Below, piece by piece: positions 1-8,008 of a DNA stretch of 64,000 nucleotides. The notes beneath the pieces are model-generated. The model ran no database searches. It worked only from the letters and a program-made list of their open reading frames with translations, and was not told the origin of the DNA. Origin of the DNA: RGIG9379 sp031553005. Lineage in GTDB: Bacteria > Bacteroidota > Bacteroidia > Bacteroidales > Paludibacteraceae. The DNA is taken from the NCBI GenBank assembly GCA_031553005.1, contig JAVBMA010000031.1:69030-133029 (forward strand), written 5' to 3'. The position numbers and the translations under genes are program-made. Each line of letters opens with the position of its first letter. Positions within the stretch are counted from its first letter, which is position 1.

Positions 1-153
1 AAAAAAAGATTGTATGAAAAATCAAAATTTTAAGCACAAAAAAATATAACAATTTGAAAACCAATCCTATTCTTATGCCTAAAATGCTTTTTATACAATC
101 TTCCTTTGTTCTTTTATTTGCGTATAAGCAACTTGCAAACAAAATAAATCGCT

Positions 154-615
154 TTATTTATATGAAATTGGAACTTCTCTTTTTACACTTTGTTCGAGAG
201 AGATAAGTGTTTCGGTTGCAGATACTCCTTTTATACTTTGTATCTTCCCGTTAAGTAGTTGCATAAGATGTTCATTGTCACGGGCGTATAATTTTATCAT
301 CATTGTATAAGGACCCGTAGTAAAATGACATTCCACTATTTCCGGTATTTTTTGAAGCTCGGGAACTACTTCGGTGTACATAGATCCTTTTTCTAATTTT
401 ATTCCGATATATGTACAAGTTTGATATCCTAAAGTCTTTGGATTGACATGATAACCGGAGCCGATAATTACTCCCATATCAATGAGGCGTTGTACACGTT
501 GATGAATTGCCGCACGAGATACTTCACATTCCGCAGCCACATCTTTAAAGGGGATACGGGCATTTTTAGTGATAATTTCCAGAATATGCTTATCGAGATT
601 GTCTATTTTTTCCAT
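154..615 (-). CDS. Lrp/AsnC family transcriptional regulator
   Basis: The 153-residue protein has the standard Lrp/AsnC layout. An N-terminal winged helix-turn-helix spans about residues 3-60, starting with the family-typical LDKHILEIITKNAR and including the recognition stretch SRAAIHQRVQRL. An AsnC/RAM ligand-binding alpha-beta domain follows (about 65-150), with the CHFTTGPYTMMIKL strand. Family members are DNA-binding octamers or dimers that sense amino acids. The effector here cannot be read from sequence. Length is normal and the ATG at 615 is the only sensible start. It is alone on the minus strand downstream of the FKBP cluster and is separated from it by a terminator, so it probably has its own promoter. 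Confidence 0.9.
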   Translation of the reverse strand: MEKIDNLDKHILEIITKNARIPFKDVAAECEVSRAAIHQRVQRLIDMGVIIGSGYHVNPKTLGYQTCTYIGIKLEKGSMYTEVVPELQKIPEIVECHFTTGPYTMMIKLYARDNEHLMQLLNGKIQSIKGVSATETLISLEQSVKREVPISYK

Positions 616-751
616 TTATAGAATTATTTATCAATATGTAAACAAAAATAATGATTTTATAAAAGATATGGTTCTTTTAAGAGAAAAAAATAGCATTCTA
701 TATGTGGCTTGATAGTTGAAAATTGAGAATTGAAAGCTGAAAAATATATAC

Positions 752-786
752 AAAAAAAGTCGCGGAATGTATTCGCGACTTTTTTA
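752..786 (-). terminator. Intrinsic terminator after the first FKBP gene
   Basis: An 8-bp stem (757-764 with 774-781, core GTCGCG/CGCGAC) is flanked by A-tracts and T-tracts on both sides, so it can work in either direction. It lies just past the stop of the minus-strand FKBP gene ending at 804. Confidence 0.85.
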
Positions 787-803
787 TTATAGAAAGGGAT
801 AAA

Positions 804-1517
804 TTATTTTGTAGCCGGAGATACGATCTCCAAAAGCTCTACGTCAAAAAGTAATACGGAATTTGCAGGGATATTCCCTACCGGTCTTTCACCGTATCCA
901 AGTTCGGAAGGAATTACTAATTCCCATTTAGAACCTACAGGCATCATCATCAAAGCTTCTGTCCAACCCGGAATAACTGCTCCTACCGGGAATTCAGCCG
1001 GTTGACCGCGTTCTACTGAACTGTCGAAAATTGTCCCGTCAGCCAACTTGCCTGTATAGTGTACTCTTACGATATCTTCTTTAGTTGGTGTTTTGCCTTT
1101 TCCTTCTGTCAATATTTTGTATTGCAAACCGCTATTAGTTACCTGAACACCTTCTTTTTGTTTGTTTTCGAACAAGATTTTAGTGTTTTTAAGTTCAGCT
1201 TCTTCTTTCTCTTTTTGTGCTGCTTTAGAAAAATAAGCCTGAAGGAAAGGATATATCTCATCTTGTTTCATTTTGTAGCTTGCCGAGTCTTCATTGATCC
1301 CTTTGATGAATCCGTCGATTAAGGCTTCTTTATTGATTTCTCCCGGGAAGTCTTTCAGGTTTTGGGCATATCCCGAACCGGCGCTTATTCCCAGTGCATA
1401 ACTTACTGAATCAGATTCGGTAGTCAACTTGGAGTTAAATGATTTGTTCCCTTGGCAAGAAGAAAGGGCAATTGCTGCAACAAGTACAGATCCCATTAAA
1501 AATTTAGTTGTTCTCAT
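804..1517 (-). CDS. FKBP-type peptidyl-prolyl isomerase lipoprotein
   Basis: The 237-residue protein begins with a lipoprotein signal peptide whose lipobox is LSSC (Cys21), so it should be anchored in the outer or inner membrane facing the periplasm. Residues about 30-125 match the FKBP N-terminal dimerisation region (SVSYALGISAG), as in FkpA/Mip. Residues about 145-232 form the FKBP catalytic domain (VRVHYTGKLADGTIFDSS, PGWTEAL, LGYGERPVGNIPANS). It would catalyse proline cis-trans isomerisation during folding of exported proteins. It is the last of three tandem paralogues and starts 24 bases after the stop of the next one, so the two are probably co-transcribed. Confidence 0.93.
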   Translation of the reverse strand: MRTTKFLMGSVLVAAIALSSCQGNKSFNSKLTTESDSVSYALGISAGSGYAQNLKDFPGEINKEALIDGFIKGINEDSASYKMKQDEIYPFLQAYFSKAAQKEKEEAELKNTKILFENKQKEGVQVTNSGLQYKILTEGKGKTPTKEDIVRVHYTGKLADGTIFDSSVERGQPAEFPVGAVIPGWTEALMMMPVGSKWELVIPSELGYGERPVGNIPANSVLLFDVELLEIVSPATK

Positions 1518-1541
1518 TTGTTTGTTTTTATTTTAAAATGT

Positions 1542-2291
1542 TTAATTGCTTTTTTGATATGGTTCGAATTGAAATTTAGAGTCGTTCTGGACTTGCGCCG
1601 GCGTAACATCCAATAAGTCAACTTCGAAAATCAGGATGGAATTTGCCTTGATTTTTCCCATTGCCCTGCTTCCGTAACCAAGAGTTGGAGGAATAAAAAA
1701 CTTATATTTGGAACCTACAGGCATCAATTGCACTCCTTCTGTCCAACCCGGAATTACTTTATCCAAGTCAAATTCAATAGGAGTTCCTCGTTCTACAGAG
1801 CTATCGAAAACAGTTCCGTCTATCAACGTGCCATGATAGTGTACTTTTACTTTGTCGGTTGCTTTCGGTTTTATTCCTGTCCCCTGTTTTATTATTTCAT
1901 ATTGAAGACCGGAGGCCGTTGTAATAACATTTTTATTTTTCTTATTGTTCTCAAGGAACAGGCTATTTTCTATTTCGGCTTTTTTCACTCTCTCTTCTTC
2001 CGCTTTCATCATGTAGGTCTGGATTATTCCCATTATTTTAGACCTCTCCAGTAAAAGGTTAGCAGTATCCGATTTTAATTCCTTAGTCATTGCTTCGATG
2101 AAAAGGTCTATTTTTAATGGGTCTCCGGGAACGGTTTCAAGATTCTTACTCAAGTCATTTCCTACTTGCATTCCCAATGCATAACTTACAGAGTCCAAAG
2201 GGGTTTTTAATACATTTTTTCCCGATTTGGGTGCTGCCTGAACCGAAAAAACGGTTCCAACCAGCAAAAAAATAAAGATGTTCTTTTTCAT
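1542..2291 (-). CDS. FKBP-type peptidyl-prolyl isomerase, periplasmic
   Basis: The 249-residue paralogue has a signal peptide of the ordinary type (MKKNIFIFLLVGTVFSVQA, cleavage near residue 19) and no lipobox, so it is predicted to be soluble in the periplasm. The FKBP N-terminal region (SVSYALGMQVGNDL) is followed by the isomerase domain (VKVHYHGTLIDGTVFDSS, PGWTEGVQLMPVG, LGYGSRAMGKIKANS). A tail of about 20 residues extends past the FKBP domain and is not seen in its neighbours. It lies 24 bases upstream of the lipoprotein paralogue. Confidence 0.92.
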   Translation of the reverse strand: MKKNIFIFLLVGTVFSVQAAPKSGKNVLKTPLDSVSYALGMQVGNDLSKNLETVPGDPLKIDLFIEAMTKELKSDTANLLLERSKIMGIIQTYMMKAEEERVKKAEIENSLFLENNKKNKNVITTASGLQYEIIKQGTGIKPKATDKVKVHYHGTLIDGTVFDSSVERGTPIEFDLDKVIPGWTEGVQLMPVGSKYKFFIPPTLGYGSRAMGKIKANSILIFEVDLLDVTPAQVQNDSKFQFEPYQKSN

Positions 2292-2403
2292 ACGATAATA
2301 ATTTATTTTTAAATGTCGTACGGAACTCGAATGATTTTTATTGTCATAGACTTTGGCAATTTTGTAAAAATCATCCGTCGTTTCATATATTAAAATTTAA
2401 AAG

Positions 2404-2456
2404 GCAAAAAACATAAAAACAGAAGGATTATCTCCTTATTCTGTTCTTATGTGTTT
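2404..2456 (-). terminator. Intrinsic terminator after the third FKBP gene
   Basis: An imperfect inverted repeat (2411-2427 with about 2432-2451) centred on GGATTATCTCC is followed on the minus strand by a run of T. It lies 17 bases past the stop at 2473 and separates this gene from the two downstream paralogues. Confidence 0.75.
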
Positions 2457-2472
2457 TTAATTATTCGTTTTA

Positions 2473-3060
2473 TTATGATAATATTTCAAGTAATTCCACG
2501 TCAAAAATCAAAGTAGAATTCGGGCTTATAACATCTCCTGCTCCATGTTCGCCATAGGCTAATTGAGACGGAATAAACAGTCGCCATTTAGAACCTACAG
2601 GCATTAATTGCAGGGCTTCAACCCAACCCGGAATTACCTGATTAACAGGAAAATCTGCCGGCTGATTGCGTTGGTATGAGCTGTCGAAGATATTTCCGTT
2701 GATTAATCTTCCTTCATAATGGCAACGTACAGTGTCCGTTTCTTTCGGTTTGGCTCCGTCTCCAGCTGTTAATACTTCATATTGTAGTCCGCTTGCAGTG
2801 GTAACAATTCCTGCTTTTCCCTTATTGACAGAAAGGAATTCTTCTCCCGCCTTTTTACTCAGGTTGTCTGCTTCTTGTTGTAATTTGGAAAAGTAACTGT
2901 TTACGATTTGTTTAGCTTCATCATAACTCATCTCTGTTTCCTTATTTCCAAACACGTCACTCATTGCTTTGGCAAATTTTTCCACATCCAAATCCTTGAT
3001 TCCTGTTCCCAGAAAATTGTTGGCCATACTAAGGCCTAATGCATAGCTTATATCTTTCAT
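2473..3060 (-). CDS. FKBP-type peptidyl-prolyl isomerase, probably cytoplasmic
   Basis: The third paralogue (195 residues) starts directly at the FKBP N-terminal domain (MKDISYALGLSMANNF) with no signal peptide. It should therefore stay in the cytoplasm, unlike its two neighbours. The isomerase domain (about 105-195) keeps the usual motifs (VRCHYEGRLINGNIFDSS, PGWVEALQLMPVG, LAYGEHGAGDVISPNS). An upstream ATG with a leader was looked for and not found. A Bacteroidota-type -7 box lies at 3141-3148. Confidence 0.92.
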   Translation of the reverse strand: MKDISYALGLSMANNFLGTGIKDLDVEKFAKAMSDVFGNKETEMSYDEAKQIVNSYFSKLQQEADNLSKKAGEEFLSVNKGKAGIVTTASGLQYEVLTAGDGAKPKETDTVRCHYEGRLINGNIFDSSYQRNQPADFPVNQVIPGWVEALQLMPVGSKWRLFIPSQLAYGEHGAGDVISPNSTLIFDVELLEILS

Positions 3061-3140
3061 TCTTAATAATTATAAGGGATTCCTTTTTATTCTGATAATA
3101 ATCTGATTATGAGAATCCCGTTAACTTAATTTTTACCGGG

Positions 3141-3148
3141 CAAAGATA
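3141..3148 (-). promoter_or_regulatory. Putative -7 box for the FKBP gene
   Basis: TATCTTTG on the minus strand fits the Bacteroidota -7 consensus TAnnTTTG and lies about 80 bases upstream of the start at 3060. No matching -33 TTTG is seen at the right distance, so support is partial. Confidence 0.45.
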
Positions 3149-3194
3149 AACCATTTCTCTCATTCCGATTTTATTTTAGCATTTTTTATAAGGG

Positions 3195-3300
3195 AGATGT
3201 TCAGATAAAAGATATTCAGATGTTCAGATAAACAGATGTTCAGATTTTTTTAGTCTGTTTATCTGAATGTCTGAACATCTGTTTATCTGAAAATCTAATT
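3195..3300. repeat. Iterated CAGATGTTCAGATAAA words in inverted orientation
   Basis: The words GTTCAGATAAA and CAGATGTTCAGA recur three times, and their reverse complements follow after a short T-rich loop (about 3250). The whole stretch can fold into a long hairpin. It runs into the stop codon of the DUF4268 gene at 3295 and may act as its terminator. Confidence 0.8.
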
Positions 3301-3759
3301 AACCAATTGTTCCTGAAGCAAATCCTTTAATTCGTTAAAAGCTTTTTCCAATTGGCTCATTTCGCGGGAAAGGAAAGGATAAAACTCCGGCCATTGCTCC
3401 TTTCGGTGAATGTCCAGCTCTTTTTTATGCTTGTAGATGCGGGAAACAGGCGTTCCACATGGTTTGATAAATAGGATTTCCCATATTGCATCCGGAAAAT
3501 AGGACTCGAAAACAGGTTTATATTTTTCCAACAAAGTAAGCATTTCCAAACGTTTGCTTTCATTCGGATGATTAAGTTCCAAAATCACGAAGGCGCCTTC
3601 ACGTGAAGCGTCAAATTTCATCTCCACACCTTTGATTTTGGTATTATAGAGAACCCACTTCTTCTTTTTATACTTAAATCTGGGAAGATTTTCGCAAAAT
3701 AACCCGAATCCTTCCCAAAAATCTTTTTTTAATTGTTTTAATTCATCTTTTGAATACAT
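3295..3759 (-). CDS. DUF4268 domain-containing protein
   Basis: A 154-residue soluble, charged protein recognised as the DUF4268 type common in Bacteroidales: N-terminal KKDFWEGFGLFCENL, central EMKFDASREGAFVILEL and a helical C-terminus. There is no signal peptide or membrane segment. The function is unknown. It lies downstream of sufD, in the position where other Bacteroidota often have sufS, but 190 bases of repeat sequence separate the two, so co-function is not implied. Its stop codon lies at the edge of an iterated repeat. Confidence 0.8.
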   Translation of the reverse strand: MYSKDELKQLKKDFWEGFGLFCENLPRFKYKKKKWVLYNTKIKGVEMKFDASREGAFVILELNHPNESKRLEMLTLLEKYKPVFESYFPDAIWEILFIKPCGTPVSRIYKHKKELDIHRKEQWPEFYPFLSREMSQLEKAFNELKDLLQEQLVN

Positions 3760-3813
3760 ATGGAAATTGGGTTAATATATGGCGAAATTATATGGTGAAA
3801 ATGTGCGATTTAC

Positions 3814-3841
3814 GTAGAGACGCGGCATGCCACGTCTCTAC
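3814..3841. repeat. GTAGAGACG palindrome
   Basis: A 28-base near-perfect palindrome. The arms GTAGAGACG and CGTCTCTAC enclose GGCATGCC, with one mismatched pair (3823/3832). It lies in the gap between sufD and the DUF4268 gene. Confidence 0.85.
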
Positions 3842-3867
3842 ACCATTAAAATTACATTTTCAATATT

Positions 3868-3955
3868 TTTTACCACCTTTCACCTTTCACTTTTCACCTT
3901 TCACTTTTCACCTTTCACTTTTCACCTTTCACTTTTCAACTTTCACCTTTTCAAC
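3868..3955. repeat. Tandem CACCTTTCACTTTT tract at the sufD 3' end
   Basis: About six imperfect copies of a roughly 14-base word (CACCTTTCACTTTT on the plus strand; GAAAAGTGAAAGGTG in sense) abut and include the sufD stop codon. The same word occurs singly or doubly at several other gene ends in the window. Confidence 0.9.
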
Positions 3956-5315
3956 TATTCCTGCATATCACACACCCCGCACATTTAGCCAGCTCTCCTT
4001 TCAGGCGGTTTTCCATCAAAGTCCGAATCCTATTTTTAAGGGCATCTACACGAATATTTTCAATTACATCGTTTGTAAATGCGAGCATCAGCAGCATACG
4101 TGCTTCTTTCTCGGAAATTCCGCGGGAACGTAAATAGAACAATGCGTTTTCGTCTATCTGTCCGGTAGTAGCTCCGTGGCTGCATTTTACATCATCAGCA
4201 TAAATTTCCAACTGGGGCTTGCTGTACATCTTTGCATCGGAGCTCAGGCATATATTCTTATTATTCTGGAAAGCAGCAGTCTTTTGAGCATTTTTATCCA
4301 CCAGGATTTTGCCCGAAAAACATCCGGTCGCATGATCGTCGAGTATATATTTATACAGCTCCCGGCTTTTGCAATTCGGACTTAAATGGTTAATGAGTGT
4401 CTGGTTGTCAATGTGTTCGTTCTTATCGCCCACAGCCATTCCGCAAAGAAGCGTTTCGCAATATTCACCGTTCAGGTTGACGCGGATATTATTGCGTGTA
4501 AAGCCATTCAGCAATGTAACTTCATTTACCAAAAGGCTTGAAGATTCTTCCTGTTCAACAAAAAGCGAACCGATGTTAGTCATCCGGTTGTGAGTGCTTT
4601 CCAGCTTATAATGTTCGTAAGCTGCGTTTTTCCCGACAAATACTTCTGTGACACGGTTGCATAAAAACTGTACCGGGTCAAGGGTGTGCGCACAAACCAA
4701 TACTTTTGCCTGCGCTCCTTCTTCCAGAATAATCAGGTTATGGCTGTTTGCCATAAGGGGGAAATCGGCATGCATCACATTTATTAGTTGTATGGGCTTT
4801 TCAATGATCACATTTTTAGGGACATATAAGAAAAAACCGTCTTGTGCAAAAATGGAGTTGAATGCAACCGATGCATCGTCTTTGTATTTTGCAGATTTTC
4901 CGAAGTAAGCGGAAACCAGTTGAGGATGACTCTTGGCATACTCTTTCAGGCTCCCGATCAGAACGCCTTTTTCTATAATTTTTTGTGTTTCCTTGTCAGG
5001 TTTATTTTTTACACTGTAAAACGAATCGTTTACAACGAAACGAAGGTGTGAATTAATATCCGGCACGTCGCATTTAAACACATCATAAGGATTAACCGGA
5101 GTTTCGAAGCGATTGAGGTTAAGCCCGAAATCGGGGGCAAACCGTTCTCTCAAATCGGTATATTTATAATCCTCAAGTTTCTTTGTCGGGAAGCCTGCTT
5201 CCTGAAAAAAGGCAAAAGCGGCATCCCTATCCTTATTCAAAACCTCAGCGCTGTTTTGTTTAATGACAGATGCGTGCTTTTGGTAAATGTCAATATATGG
5301 TTGTTCTACATTCAT
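3951..5315 (-). CDS. sufD: Fe-S cluster assembly protein SufD
   Basis: The 454-residue protein matches SufD. The N-terminal helical region contains FPTKKLEDYKYTDLRE, the SUF beta-helix core occupies about residues 130-400, and the C-terminal motif CSHGATTGQIDENALFYLRSRG lies near the end. SufD partners SufB and SufC in the cytoplasmic SufBC2D scaffold that builds Fe-S clusters. It is the third gene of sufB-sufC-sufD, starting 24 bases after sufC. The last codons (VICRNS and TGA) run into an iterated repeat that provides the stop codon. The extra cysteines near the C-terminus (CAGCVIC) are typical of Bacteroidota SufD as far as I recall. Confidence 0.95.
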   Translation of the reverse strand: MNVEQPYIDIYQKHASVIKQNSAEVLNKDRDAAFAFFQEAGFPTKKLEDYKYTDLRERFAPDFGLNLNRFETPVNPYDVFKCDVPDINSHLRFVVNDSFYSVKNKPDKETQKIIEKGVLIGSLKEYAKSHPQLVSAYFGKSAKYKDDASVAFNSIFAQDGFFLYVPKNVIIEKPIQLINVMHADFPLMANSHNLIILEEGAQAKVLVCAHTLDPVQFLCNRVTEVFVGKNAAYEHYKLESTHNRMTNIGSLFVEQEESSSLLVNEVTLLNGFTRNNIRVNLNGEYCETLLCGMAVGDKNEHIDNQTLINHLSPNCKSRELYKYILDDHATGCFSGKILVDKNAQKTAAFQNNKNICLSSDAKMYSKPQLEIYADDVKCSHGATTGQIDENALFYLRSRGISEKEARMLLMLAFTNDVIENIRVDALKNRIRTLMENRLKGELAKCAGCVICRNS

Positions 5316-5339
5316 AAATTAAGTGAGCATGAAAGCTTA

Positions 5340-6095
5340 TCAATTATCCACTTCTTGTTTAATCCAGTCATATCCTTTTTCTTCCAGTTCGAGCGCTAGC
5401 TCTTTTCCGGCAGATTTTACAATACGTCCTTTGTAGAGTACGTGTACAAAATCGGGAACAATATAGTCCAACAGCCGTTGGTAATGAGTGATGACAATAC
5501 TGGCATTGTCTTTGCTTTTGAGCTTATTAACGCCATTTGCGACAATCCGTAGGGCATCGATATCAAGTCCGCTATCCGTTTCATCGAGGATTGAGAGGCG
5601 AGGTTCGAGCATCGCCATCTGGAAAATTTCATTTCGTTTCTTTTCGCCTCCCGAAAAACCTTCGTTGACCGAACGGTTAGCGAGTTTATTGTCTAATTCG
5701 ACAAACTCTTTTTTCTCGCGCATCATTTTCAAGAAATCAGAGGCAGACATAGGTTCCAAACCCTGATATTTACGATGTTCGTTGACAGCAGTACGCATAA
5801 AGTTAACCATACTGACCCCGGGTATTTCTACCGGATATTGAAAACTCATGAAAAGTCCTTCCCGCGAACGGTCTTCGGGAGAGAGCTCAAGTAGGTTTTT
5901 ACCATTAAAAATTACTTCACCTTCCGTTACTTCAAAAACGGGATTACCGGCTAAGACGGACGACAAGGTGCTTTTTCCCGAACCGTTCGGTCCCATTATG
6001 GCGTGTACTTCGCCGGGATTAACGGTCAGGTTTATTCCTTTCAATATTTCTTTGCCATTGATATTGGCATGAAGATTTTTTATCTGCAGTAACAT
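5340..6095 (-). CDS. sufC: Fe-S cluster assembly ATPase SufC
   Basis: A 251-residue ABC-type ATPase: Walker A GPNGSGKST (residues 35-43), Q-loop in SFQYPVEIPGVS, the SufC-type signature GFSGGEKKRNE, and Walker B with the SufC-specific LDETDSGLDIDA. It energises the SufBC2D scaffold in the cytoplasm. Length is normal. The gene is preceded by an unusually long 249-base gap from sufB that carries repeat sequence, but the order sufB-sufC-sufD on one strand still argues for a single operon. Confidence 0.96.
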   Translation of the reverse strand: MLLQIKNLHANINGKEILKGINLTVNPGEVHAIMGPNGSGKSTLSSVLAGNPVFEVTEGEVIFNGKNLLELSPEDRSREGLFMSFQYPVEIPGVSMVNFMRTAVNEHRKYQGLEPMSASDFLKMMREKKEFVELDNKLANRSVNEGFSGGEKKRNEIFQMAMLEPRLSILDETDSGLDIDALRIVANGVNKLKSKDNASIVITHYQRLLDYIVPDFVHVLYKGRIVKSAGKELALELEEKGYDWIKQEVDN

Positions 6096-6161
6096 ATATG
6101 TTTATTTATTTGCAATTAAGTATTCAAAATAAAATAAGTGTATCATGTAAATTAGTTTATA

Positions 6162-6344
6162 TTGAATCAAGAACCAGGAATCAGGAACCATGAGCCAAGA
6201 ACCGAAACGTCATGCATTTACTCTCTCGTAGGACGTTGTCCTACACTGGGATATGTCGCCTTTTCACGGTTTCTTCGTTTACTTGATAAACCGCAAGCAC
6301 TCATTTTATTTTTCACTCTTCATTCTTCATTCTCCACTATCCCA
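6162..6344. repeat. Repeat-bearing spacer between sufB and sufC
   Basis: Three kinds of short repeat lie here. At 6165-6205 there are iterated words of the AAGAACCAGGAATC type. At 6228-6244 there is a perfect GTAGGAC/GTCCTAC hairpin with loop GTT, resembling a REP unit. At 6310-6340 there are CTTCATTCTTCATTC words. No convincing ORF is present. Confidence 0.75.
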
Positions 6345-7787
6345 TCATCCCACGCTTCCTTCCAGACTTATCTGCAATAGTTTTTGCGCTTCTACTGCAA
6401 ATTCCATCGGAAGTTTATTGATTACCTCCTTGGCATAACCGTTTACGATCAGTCCGACAGCATCTTCACTGCTGATGCCTCGTTGATTGCAATAAAATAT
6501 CTGGTCTTCGCTGATTTTGGATGTTGTAGCTTCGTGTTCTACGATCGCGGAGTTATTGCTTACTTCCATATAAGGAAATGTATGTGCACCACATTTGTCT
6601 CCAAGCAAAAGGCTGTCGCATTGGGAAAAATTTCTCGCTTTTTCCGCATTTTTGGATACCTTGACCAATCCACGGTAGCTATTCTGGCTATGTCCGGCAG
6701 ATATTCCTTTTGAAATAATATGGCTCCGGGTATTTTTCCCGATGTGGATCATTTTGGTTCCGGTGTCAGCCTGCTGGTAGTTGTTGGTTACGGCAACCGA
6801 GTAAAATTCGCCTATGGAATTGTCGCCCAATAGAATGCAACTCGGATATTTCCATGTGATAGCGGATCCGGTTTCCACCTGCGTCCACGATACTTTGGAA
6901 TTATCTCCCTTGCAAAGCGCCCTTTTGGTAACAAAATTATAGATGCCTCCGCGCCCTTCTTTGTCGCCCGGATACCAGTTTTGTACGGTTGAGTATTTTA
7001 TTTCGGCGCGGTCGTGTATTACCAGTTCCACAATAGCGGCGTGCAGTTGGTTTTCATCGCGCATCGGGGCCGTGCATCCTTCAAGATAGGAGACGTAACT
7101 ATCATCGTCGGCGACGATTAATGTACGTTCGAATTGTCCCGTATTTGCCGCATTGATGCGGAAATAAGTGGATAATTCCATCGGGCAGCGGACCCCTTTG
7201 GGAATGTATACGAACGATCCGTCGCTGAATACTGCCGAATTAAGTGCGGCAAAATAGTTATCCGTGTGCGGAACGACAGTTCCCAGATACTTGCGTATCA
7301 GGTCGGGATAATCCTTGACCGCTTCGCTGAATGAACAAAAAATAATTCCAAGTTCTGCAAGGTTTTCCTTGAAAGTCGTTTTAACAGATATGCTGTCCAT
7401 AACGGCATCTACGGCTATTCCCGAAAGTTGTTTCTGTTCTTCGAGCGGAATGCCGAGTTTATCAAAAGTTTTCAATAATTCAGGATCAACTTCTTCGAGA
7501 CTCTTGGGTCCGGATTTGCTCTTCGGGGCAGCGTAATAGTAAATATTCTGGTAATCTATTTCGGGAATGGAAAGGTGAGCCCATGTCGGCATTTTGAGTG
7601 TTAACCAATGACGGTAGGCTTTAAGGCGGTACTCAAGCAGCCATTCCGGCTCTTGTTTCTTTGCGGAAATAAGGCGTACAATATCTTCGTTCAATCCTTT
7701 CGGAATGACTTCGGTTTCTATATCCGTAACAAATCCGTATTTATATTCTCCGGGAGTAAGCTGATCTATTATGTCATCTTCGGCCAT
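6345..7787 (-). CDS. sufB: Fe-S cluster assembly protein SufB
   Basis: The 480-residue protein is a full-length SufB: the N-terminal KMPTWAHLSIPEIDYQ region, then the SUF core with YIPKGVRCPMELSTYFR, YLEGCTAPMRDENQLHAA and RNFSQCDSLLLGDKCGAHTF, ending in CNQRGISSEDAVGLIVNGY. SufB is the scaffold subunit on which Fe-S clusters are assembled, together with SufC and SufD, in the cytoplasm. It is the first gene of the suf operon. A complete Bacteroidota-type promoter lies 80-110 bases upstream. Its stop codon sits beside iterated repeat sequence. Confidence 0.96.
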   Translation of the reverse strand: MAEDDIIDQLTPGEYKYGFVTDIETEVIPKGLNEDIVRLISAKKQEPEWLLEYRLKAYRHWLTLKMPTWAHLSIPEIDYQNIYYYAAPKSKSGPKSLEEVDPELLKTFDKLGIPLEEQKQLSGIAVDAVMDSISVKTTFKENLAELGIIFCSFSEAVKDYPDLIRKYLGTVVPHTDNYFAALNSAVFSDGSFVYIPKGVRCPMELSTYFRINAANTGQFERTLIVADDDSYVSYLEGCTAPMRDENQLHAAIVELVIHDRAEIKYSTVQNWYPGDKEGRGGIYNFVTKRALCKGDNSKVSWTQVETGSAITWKYPSCILLGDNSIGEFYSVAVTNNYQQADTGTKMIHIGKNTRSHIISKGISAGHSQNSYRGLVKVSKNAEKARNFSQCDSLLLGDKCGAHTFPYMEVSNNSAIVEHEATTSKISEDQIFYCNQRGISSEDAVGLIVNGYAKEVINKLPMEFAVEAQKLLQISLEGSVG

Positions 7788-7865
7788 AAACTATGATTCT
7801 TAATTGAGGAAACGAATATTTTTAGGCAAATGATTTTCGTTGTATTTGTTTGCATTTTATCCTCA

Positions 7866-7898
7866 CAAAGTTAAGAAAAGATTTAAACATAACACAAA
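7866..7898 (-). promoter_or_regulatory. Promoter of the suf operon
   Basis: On the minus strand TTTG (7898-7895) is followed after 21 bases by TAACTTTG (7873-7866). This fits the Bacteroidota consensus TTTG-N19-21-TAnnTTTG. It predicts a leader of about 70 bases before sufB. Confidence 0.7.
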
Positions 7899-8008
7899 GA
7901 GTAGAGAACCCAAAAGTAATGAACATAGGGCAAAAGGGTTCTTATCATCTTTTTCCATAAACATGTAATCCTTTTGAAATTAACAATAAGGATTTTTTAT
8001 ATTGAAAC

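Noticed and set aside
3868..3955. CRISPR-like array
   Set aside because: The repeats are short, contiguous and imperfect with no unique spacers, and no cas genes are in the window.
3750..4133. Plus-strand ORF across the sufD 3' end
   Set aside because: Its protein is made of iterated FTFHLS-type residues from the repeat tract and antisense sufD sequence.
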